Source: Elusimicrobiota bacterium (GTDB lineage Bacteria > Elusimicrobiota > Elusimicrobia > Elusimicrobiales > UBA9959). Taken from it: a stretch of 64,000 nt of DNA. This document shows positions 56,941 to 64,000 of the stretch, piece by piece. A program made the position numbers and the translations under genes. The stretch's first letter is position 1; each line of letters opens with the position of its first letter. The notes below the pieces were generated by a model that was not told the DNA's origin, did no database searches, and worked only from the letters and a program-made list of their open reading frames with translations. The DNA lies in NCBI GenBank assembly GCA_019135865.1, contig JAGVVD010000042.1:1-64000 (forward strand). Reading direction: 5' to 3'.

Positions 56941-59055
56941 TCACTTCCCTGTCCCCTCCAGCTCCAGCATGAAAGCGTATTCCAGCGCGACCAGTTTTAG
57001 AGCCTCGAAGCGCCCCGACTTGCCGCCGTGGCCTACCTCCATGTCGGTCTTCAGCACCAGCGTATTGGAGTCGGTCTTCAGGGCGCGGAGCTTCGCCGCC
57101 CATTTGGCAGGTTCCCAGTACTGCACCTGGGAGTCGTGCAGACCGGCCGTTATGAACATCGCCGGGTAGGACCTGGCCGAGACATTGTCGTAGGGGGAAT
57201 ACGAGAGCATGTACTCGTAGTCCTCTTTCACGTTCGGATCTCCCCATTCGTCGTATTCCCCGGTGGTCAGCGGGATGCTGTCGTCGAGCATGGTCGTCAC
57301 CACGTCCACGAAAGGGACCTCGGCCAGGATGGAGCGGTAAAGGCCTTCCGGCGCCAGGTTGGCGACGGCGCCCATCAGCAGGCCTCCGGCCGAGCCGCCC
57401 TCCGCGTGTACGCGGCCGCGGGCGGCGTAGCCTTCCTTCACCAGGTACTCGGTGGCGTCGATGAAGTCGTTGAAGGTGTTGATCTTCCTGCGCTGCCGGC
57501 CGTCCTCGTACCAGGCCCGGCCCAGTTCGGAACCGCCGCGGATATGCGCTATGGCGCAGACGAAGCCCCTGTCGAGCAGCGAAAGCCTGACGGAGCTGAA
57601 ATACGGATCGGAATTGGAGCCGTAGGAACCGTAGGAATAAATATGCAGCGGGGCCCCGGAACCCCGGCGGAAGTCCTTCCGGTAGACCAGCGAGACCGGG
57701 ATCTTCGCCCCGTCCCGGGCGGGCGCCCAGACGCGCTCCGAGACATAATCCTCCGGCCGGAAACCGCCCAGCACCTCCTGGCGCTTGAGAAGCGTCTTTT
57801 CACGCGAGGCCATATCGTAGTCGTAGACGGAATCCGGGGTGGTCAGCGATTCGTAGTTGAAGCGCAGCAGCCCGGAATCGTACTCCCTGTTGACGCCGGC
57901 GGAGGCCAGGTAGGCGGGATCGTCGAATTCCAGGTAATGCTCCCCGCCGCCGGACCGGCTCATGACGCGCAGCAGCGGCAGCCCGCCCCGCCTTTCCGAG
58001 ACCACCAGCCAGCCGCGGAAAACGTCGATGTCCTCGACGAGCGTATCCTCGCGGTGGGGGAGGAACTCTTTCCACGGGCCGGGGCCGCCCGGCAGGTCTT
58101 CGGCTTCCGAGACCATGAAATTCCTGGCGTTCCTGTTGTGCAGTACATAGAACCTGTCGCCCGCGTGCTCCGGCGCGTATTCCAGGCCGCGTTCGCGCGG
58201 CAGGAACAGCCGCCACTCCCCGGACGGCGCGGAGGCGTCGAGGTAGCGGTACTCGGTGGTCAGCGTGGCCTGCGAACCGATGAACAGGTATTTGCGGCTG
58301 CGCGACTTGGCGACGAAAGCGGTGAAGGTCTCGTCGGGTTCGTTATAGACCTCGGTATCCTCGGCGGAGCCCAGCTCATGCCTGAAGATCCTGTCCCAGC
58401 GGAGGGTCTCCGGGTGCTGCTTCGCGTAGAAGAGCGTCCTGCCGTCCTCCGCCCAGACCAGGTTGGGGGTCACGTTCTCCAGGCGGTCCGGCAGGACCTT
58501 GCCGGTACGCAGGTCCTTGAAGCGGACGGTATAGAAACGGCGGCCTTTGGTGTCCGCGGCCCAGGCCATTAGACCGTGGTCCGGGCTCATCACCGGGAAG
58601 CGGGCGTCGAAGAAGGCGTGGCCCCTGGCCTCCTTGTTGACGTCGAGGAGTATCTCCTCTTTCCCCGACGGGGAGCCGGCCCGGCGGCAGTAGAGCGGGT
58701 ATTCGCCGCCTTTTTTGTAGCGGGTGTAGTAATAGTAGGGCCCGTCCTTGTACGGCGGAGTGGAATCGTCCTTTTTTATCCTGGACTTCATCTCCGCGAA
58801 GAGCGAGGAGGAGAACTTCTTCACCGGGGCCAGGACGGCGTCGGCGTAGACGTTCTCGGCCTTCAGGTATTCCAGTACCTCCGGGTTATCCCGCTCGCGC
58901 AGCCAGAAATAATCGTCCGTCCTGACATGGCCGTGCTTCTCGAGACGGTGGGGGATCTTGGCGGCCCTGGGAGGGACCGGACGCTCTCCCCCGGCGTGAG
59001 CGACGCCCGCCGCGAAAACTCCCGCGAAGACCAGCACCCAGTCAAGGTTGTTCAT
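56941..59055 (-). CDS. oligopeptidase B (prolyl oligopeptidase family S9A), secreted
   Basis: The 704-residue serine peptidase has a signal peptide (WVLVFAGVFAAGVAHAG), then the S9A propeller (residues about 80-410) and an alpha/beta hydrolase domain. Catalytic Ser is in AEGGSAGGLLMGAV, Asp in GLHDSQVQYWEP and His in MEVGHGGKSGRFE. PtrB cleaves after Arg/Lys in short peptides and is usually cytoplasmic, so the export signal is notable. It overlaps the antiporter gene by 14 bases on the same strand. Confidence 0.9.
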   Translation of the reverse strand: MNNLDWVLVFAGVFAAGVAHAGGERPVPPRAAKIPHRLEKHGHVRTDDYFWLRERDNPEVLEYLKAENVYADAVLAPVKKFSSSLFAEMKSRIKKDDSTPPYKDGPYYYYTRYKKGGEYPLYCRRAGSPSGKEEILLDVNKEARGHAFFDARFPVMSPDHGLMAWAADTKGRRFYTVRFKDLRTGKVLPDRLENVTPNLVWAEDGRTLFYAKQHPETLRWDRIFRHELGSAEDTEVYNEPDETFTAFVAKSRSRKYLFIGSQATLTTEYRYLDASAPSGEWRLFLPRERGLEYAPEHAGDRFYVLHNRNARNFMVSEAEDLPGGPGPWKEFLPHREDTLVEDIDVFRGWLVVSERRGGLPLLRVMSRSGGGEHYLEFDDPAYLASAGVNREYDSGLLRFNYESLTTPDSVYDYDMASREKTLLKRQEVLGGFRPEDYVSERVWAPARDGAKIPVSLVYRKDFRRGSGAPLHIYSYGSYGSNSDPYFSSVRLSLLDRGFVCAIAHIRGGSELGRAWYEDGRQRRKINTFNDFIDATEYLVKEGYAARGRVHAEGGSAGGLLMGAVANLAPEGLYRSILAEVPFVDVVTTMLDDSIPLTTGEYDEWGDPNVKEDYEYMLSYSPYDNVSARSYPAMFITAGLHDSQVQYWEPAKWAAKLRALKTDSNTLVLKTDMEVGHGGKSGRFEALKLVALEYAFMLELEGTGK

Positions 59056-60265
59056 TGAAATCCCCCGATATTATCCTTTTGAGCCTGGCCTGCGCCGGCG
59101 TATCCGGCTTCATGACGCCCCAGGCCAGTATCAGGGCGGTAGCGAGTATGAGCAGCACGAGCGTCGCCCCGGGAATGCCCGGCATGTGCAGGGCGGGCGG
59201 GATGCTGAGATAGAGCAGGATGGTTATCAGGCCGCGCGGGGCGATATAGGCCAGCGAATGCGCCGCCTCGCCCGCGGCGCGGCGGAGGGGCAGCCAGCGT
59301 CCCAAGTAAATAAAACCCAGCACCGGCAGCGCGACGCGGAAAGCGTCCGGGGCGAAAAGCTCGCGGAGGTCCGTGGAGTAGCCGAGCAGGAGGAAGAAGA
59401 AGGTCTTTATGACGAAAGTGGTCTCGCGCACTATGCCGCCGAACTGGTCCATCTCCTCGCGTAGCCGGTCCACGTCGAAGTAGAAGCGCAGGTTGCCGCG
59501 GACGAACTTGCCTATATTATTGGCGAAAAGCCCGAAGACCAGGACCAGCACGAGCGGGGAGAAGTGCATCATCTTGGCCAGCGCGTAGACCAGCAGCAGC
59601 ACGGAAAAGACCGGCAGGTACTTTATCTTGTGGTCTATCCGCTCTATGAGGGCCGCCAGCGCCAGCGAAAAGACCAGCGACAGCAGTATGGTCGCGATTA
59701 TCTCGAAACCGAAGGAGAAATACGCCCCGAAGCCGAAGGTCTCGTTGAGCACCAGGAAGTTGAAGACGAGTATGCCCAGGATGTCCGAGAAGGAACTCTC
59801 GTAGACGATGAACTCCTTCCTGTCCGCCGGGAGATGGCTCACTCCCGGGATGGCGATGGCGCTGCTCATGACGGCCAGGGGCAGGGCGTTGACCAGGCAG
59901 AGGCGCAGCCCGGCGGAAGGGAACAGCAGTTTATAGAAGGCCGCGATGAGCCCCAGCGTGGCCAGGAGGGAAAAAAACGCGCTGAAGAGGCCGTTGCGTA
60001 TCACCCGCACCTTCTCCCGCCCGAGCTCCAGGTCCAGCCCGGCCTCCAGGACTATGAGTATCAGGCCGAGCGTACCGAGCGGAGGGAGTATGACGCCGAG
60101 ATAAGGGATATGCCAGCCGGCGCGGTCCATCAGGACCCGGATGACTATGCCGGAGAGTATCAGGAAGACCAGCTGCGGCACGCGGGTCCTGGACGAGAAA
60201 AAATCGAAAAGGTAGGAGACCAGGATCACGGAACTTATGGTTATCAGTATTATATCCGCCGACAT
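59042..60265 (-). CDS. cation/proton antiporter (CPA family)
   Basis: The product has 407 residues from ATG 60265, which follows GAGGAGC. About 12 membrane helices. LGLILIVLEAGLDLELG is the early charged helix, and MSSAIAIPGVSHLPADRKEFI with FSDILGILVFNFLVL fits the inverted repeat region of Na+/H+ or K+/H+ exchangers; an Asp in SFSDILG is the likely ion-binding residue. No cytoplasmic TrkA-N domain follows. It precedes the secreted oligopeptidase by overlap; the functional link is unclear. Confidence 0.83.
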   Translation of the reverse strand: MSADIILITISSVILVSYLFDFFSSRTRVPQLVFLILSGIVIRVLMDRAGWHIPYLGVILPPLGTLGLILIVLEAGLDLELGREKVRVIRNGLFSAFFSLLATLGLIAAFYKLLFPSAGLRLCLVNALPLAVMSSAIAIPGVSHLPADRKEFIVYESSFSDILGILVFNFLVLNETFGFGAYFSFGFEIIATILLSLVFSLALAALIERIDHKIKYLPVFSVLLLVYALAKMMHFSPLVLVLVFGLFANNIGKFVRGNLRFYFDVDRLREEMDQFGGIVRETTFVIKTFFFLLLGYSTDLRELFAPDAFRVALPVLGFIYLGRWLPLRRAAGEAAHSLAYIAPRGLITILLYLSIPPALHMPGIPGATLVLLILATALILAWGVMKPDTPAQARLKRIISGDFNEQP

Positions 60266-60386
60266 CAGGGGCTCCTCGCTCGTCCGCATTATTATACAAG
60301 TATTGCGGTTTTCCTTGCGCCGGCCCGGCTAAGTATTTATAATCTACCCGCGGGAGATCTATCCGCTGGAACGCCTGGAGGACGAT

Positions 60387-61865
<1,479 letters not shown>

Positions 61866-61899
61866 GGATGTACCTCGGAATGGCGGCCGGGAGGCCCCG

Positions 61900-62691
61900 A
61901 TGAAGCGCATAGTGCGCGAACTTTTCTCCCGCGCGGACGAGGCCCGCGGCCCGGGACGTCTCTGCCTGATGCTGGATTTCGACGGCACGCTTTCGGAGAT
62001 GGCGCCGACGCCGGAGGCGGCGCGCTTCTACCCTCCAGCCAGGCGCGCCCTGCTGCGCCTCTCCCGCCTGCCCGGGGTTACCGTGGCCCTGGTCAGCGGC
62101 AGGGACGTCTCCGACCTGCGCCGCAAGGCCGGCCTGACCCGGGCGGTCTACTGCGGCAATCACGGGCTCGAACTGCCCGGCTTCCGCCTGCCGGCACCGG
62201 TGGAGGCGTCCAAGCGCGCTTTCCGCCGCTCCTGCCGGCCGGCGCTGCGGCTGCTCCGCGGGATAAAGGACCGGTACCCCGGCGCCTGGATACAGGCGAA
62301 GCGCTTCTCCGTGACCCTGCATTACCGGGCGCTCCCGGACAAGGCGGCGGCCGCCATGGCCGCGGAACTGCGGAAAGCGGCCCGCGCGCTCTCCCGCATG
62401 CCCGGCCTGCGCGCGGTGGAAGGGAAAAAGGTCCTGGAGCTCCGGCCCCGGGCCGCTTTCCACAAGGGCGCCGCCTGCCTGCTCCTGCTCGCCCGCAGGG
62501 GGGGCGCGGGATTCTACATGGGCGACGATGTCACGGACGAGGACGCCTTCCGCGCGCTGCGCGGCAGGGCCGTGACCGTTTTCGTCGGGCCGCGCGGCAG
62601 GCCTACCGCGGCGGCGGCGAGGGTCCCGGACCACCGCGCCGCGGCGGCGCTGCTGGGGCGGATACTTAAGGCCGCGGGGGAGGAGGAATGA
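61900..62691 (+). CDS. otsB: trehalose-6-phosphate phosphatase (HAD)
   Basis: The 263-residue HAD phosphatase removes the phosphate from trehalose-6-phosphate. Motif I is MLDFDGTLSEMAPTPE with the nucleophile Asp; VALVSGRDVSDLR, YCGNHGLEL and motif IV GDDVTDEDAF are all present. It lies 34 bases after otsA and overlaps the next gene by 4 bases, forming the expected OtsA-OtsB pair. Confidence 0.95.
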   Translation: MKRIVRELFSRADEARGPGRLCLMLDFDGTLSEMAPTPEAARFYPPARRALLRLSRLPGVTVALVSGRDVSDLRRKAGLTRAVYCGNHGLELPGFRLPAPVEASKRAFRRSCRPALRLLRGIKDRYPGAWIQAKRFSVTLHYRALPDKAAAAMAAELRKAARALSRMPGLRAVEGKKVLELRPRAAFHKGAACLLLLARRGGAGFYMGDDVTDEDAFRALRGRAVTVFVGPRGRPTAAAARVPDHRAAAALLGRILKAAGEEE

Positions 62692-63353
62692 AGGAAGCGC
62701 GCGGGGCGACGGCGCCTTTCAGGTTCTATACCCGCCTGCAGATGACCGAACTGACGGGCCGCAGGGCCTCCAACCTGCAGGAGCTGACCGACACGCTCCG
62801 CGGCATCAGCGGTTCGTCCATATACCACCACACGCACCGGTTCCTGCAGCAGCACCAGTCCCTTTCGCCCGAACCGCCCAACGACTTCGCGTACTGGATA
62901 GCGGGGGAACTGGGCGAGGAGGCCCTGGCCGAACGCCTCTACAGCCTCGACATCATGCGTTTCGACTCGATACGGGCCCTGCGCGAGGCGATCGTGGCCA
63001 CCATCGAGGGCTACGTGCGGACCAATCCGCTGGCCTCGCTGAAATTCGCCGCGGAAGGGGGAGAGTTCCATTTCCTCAAATCCGTAAGCTTCATCATGCC
63101 GACCAGGTACGAGGCCCGCGACCTGCGGGAGTTCGCGGACATCCTCTCCAGGATCACGGTCGACTCGATCTATTACCACGTCTTCGAGTCCCGCCTGCGC
63201 CTGGAGAAAGGCAAGAACGATTTCTCGAAATGGTTCGAAGAATGCCTCGGCGACCGCGAACTGGCAGCGCTGGTGGAAAGGCTGGACCCCTATACCCAGA
63301 CCCTCGAGGACCTGCGCCGCAACCTGCTGCGCGGCATAGAAAGGAGTCTCTGA
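62688..63353 (+). CDS. DUF5752-like protein in trehalose operon
   Basis: The 221-residue helical protein has two repeats: the first contains LQELTDTLRGISGSSIYHHTHRF, the second LREFADILSRITVDSIYYHVFE, each with the pattern L-x-x-I-x-x-S-I-Y-x-H followed by an F-x-x-W segment (FAYWIAG; FSKWFEE). These conserved His/Arg/Trp residues suggest binding of sugar phosphates or a protein partner. The family is commonly next to trehalose genes. ATGA overlap with otsB, and a one-base overlap with the glycosyltransferase, imply tight coupling. Confidence 0.65.
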   Translation: MKEARGATAPFRFYTRLQMTELTGRRASNLQELTDTLRGISGSSIYHHTHRFLQQHQSLSPEPPNDFAYWIAGELGEEALAERLYSLDIMRFDSIRALREAIVATIEGYVRTNPLASLKFAAEGGEFHFLKSVSFIMPTRYEARDLREFADILSRITVDSIYYHVFESRLRLEKGKNDFSKWFEECLGDRELAALVERLDPYTQTLEDLRRNLLRGIERSL

Positions 63354-64000
63354 TGCCCCTCATCGAAGACTACGCGCCGATCATAGGGCAGAGCGTCATA
63401 GACGACATCAGGCTGCTCTCGGAACGCCTCAGGGGCAGGACCGTGAAGAACGTCAATTCCACCGCCGTAGGGGGCGGGGTGGCCGAGATACTCAACCGGA
63501 TGGTGCCGCTGCTAAGGCAGATGGGGATAGAGGCCTCCTGGGACGTCATCAAGGGAGGCGACGCCTTCTTCGCCGTGACCAAGAAGATACACAACGCCCT
63601 GCACGGCGGCGCGGAAACGCTGACCGCCCAGGACAAGGAGATCTTCATGGAGACCAGCCGGGCCAACATCGAGGCCGTGGACACCGGCGCGGAGATCATG
63701 TTCATACACGACCCGCAGCCGATGGGGCTGGTCGCGAAAAAGCGGGACAACAAATGGATCTGGCGCTGCCATGTCGACGTTTCCAGGCCCGAGCCCGGCA
63801 CCTGGGACTTCCTGATGGGCTTCATCGGCGGCTACGACGCCTCGGTATTCTCGGCCCCGCAGTTCTCGCGCGAACTGCCGCTGCGCCAGTTCCAGATAAC
63901 GCCCTCCATAGACCCGCTCAGCGACAAGAACCGCGACCTGGAGCCGGAGCGCATCGCCTCCGTCATGGAGAAATACTCCATACCACGCGACAAGCCGGTG
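63353..64000 (+). CDS. TreT-like trehalose synthase glycosyltransferase (partial at window edge)
   Basis: The first 216 residues of a GT4 protein. It has NSTAVGGGVAEILNRMVPLL (N-terminal donor/acceptor loop), MFIHDPQPMGL, WRCHVDVSRPEP and CHVDVS-type motifs that match trehalose glycosyltransferring synthase, which makes trehalose directly from NDP-glucose and glucose. The 3' part, with the ER motif region, is outside the window. It overlaps the DUF5752-like gene by one base. The presence of both OtsAB and a TreT-like gene implies two trehalose routes, or a phosphate-free recycling reaction. Confidence 0.85.
   Translation, partial: MPLIEDYAPIIGQSVIDDIRLLSERLRGRTVKNVNSTAVGGGVAEILNRMVPLLRQMGIEASWDVIKGGDAFFAVTKKIHNALHGGAETLTAQDKEIFMETSRANIEAVDTGAEIMFIHDPQPMGLVAKKRDNKWIWRCHVDVSRPEPGTWDFLMGFIGGYDASVFSAPQFSRELPLRQFQITPSIDPLSDKNRDLEPERIASVMEKYSIPRDKPV

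Overview
The window is a high-GC chromosomal stretch from a Gram-negative bacterium. Signs of a diderm envelope are several lipoprotein signals, an outer-membrane beta-barrel candidate, a MacB-like ABC transporter and periplasmic enzymes. Codon use is G/C-ending, yet isoleucine ATA is about as common as ATC while ATT is nearly absent. The gene content and the style of the secreted proteins suggest an uncultivated-type lineage; Elusimicrobiota is my best guess, but this is inference without any search.

Layout. 1-2020: an AT-richer accessory patch holding the right end of an ISL3-family element, a small membrane protein, and a complete IS3-family element (684-1907) that splits a small lipoprotein gene. 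2217-11794: a tight cell-wall/division (dcw) run, murF-mraY-[cydA-cydB]-murD-ftsW-murG-Ldh2-type dehydrogenase, with a cytochrome bd oxidase nested inside it. 11894-16603: a methyltransferase, a polysaccharide-deacetylase-like protein, two tandem alanine-dehydrogenase-like paralogues and a polytopic membrane protein. 16777-24057: a secreted serine protease, an ankyrin lipoprotein, a DUF3750 protein, an ArsP-like permease, a secreted protein, a NatAB-type ABC exporter, a cupin and a TSCPD protein.

24054-29770: a Fur-led minus-strand operon (Fur, small lipoprotein, barrel, FMN-binding-like protein, FtsX-type permease, ATPase) behind a near-consensus Fur box, divergent from a Cys/His-rich periplasmic protein and a Crp-type regulator. 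29767-33707: hisS, aspS and lipA. 33708-34089: a gene-free block of nested inverted repeats that may be a structured RNA or a dispersed repeat. 34090-41447: secreted proteins, a B12/radical SAM protein, a 5'-nucleotidase, an HD hydrolase and an MFS exporter.

41487-53952 is a long minus-strand informational and metabolic block: asnS, tRNA-Ala(CGC), mltG, thpR, a FecR-domain protein, tyrS, a priA that has lost its ATPase motifs, a family-4 uracil-DNA glycosylase, rpoZ, gmk and ppdK. 54094-60265 holds an endo/exonuclease-phosphatase protein, a secreted ComEC-like hydrolase, a TrmJ/SpoU methyltransferase, a secreted oligopeptidase B and a cation/proton antiporter. 60387-64000 is a trehalose operon: otsA, otsB, a DUF5752-like gene and a TreT-like glycosyltransferase cut by the window edge.

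The most notable undescribed signals are an array of GGNCC-type octamers upstream of three secreted-protein genes, a shared post-signal-peptide motif in two otherwise different secreted proteins, several leaderless-looking promoters, the inverted-repeat block at 33.7-34.1 kb, and the Fur-controlled export/uptake cassette.
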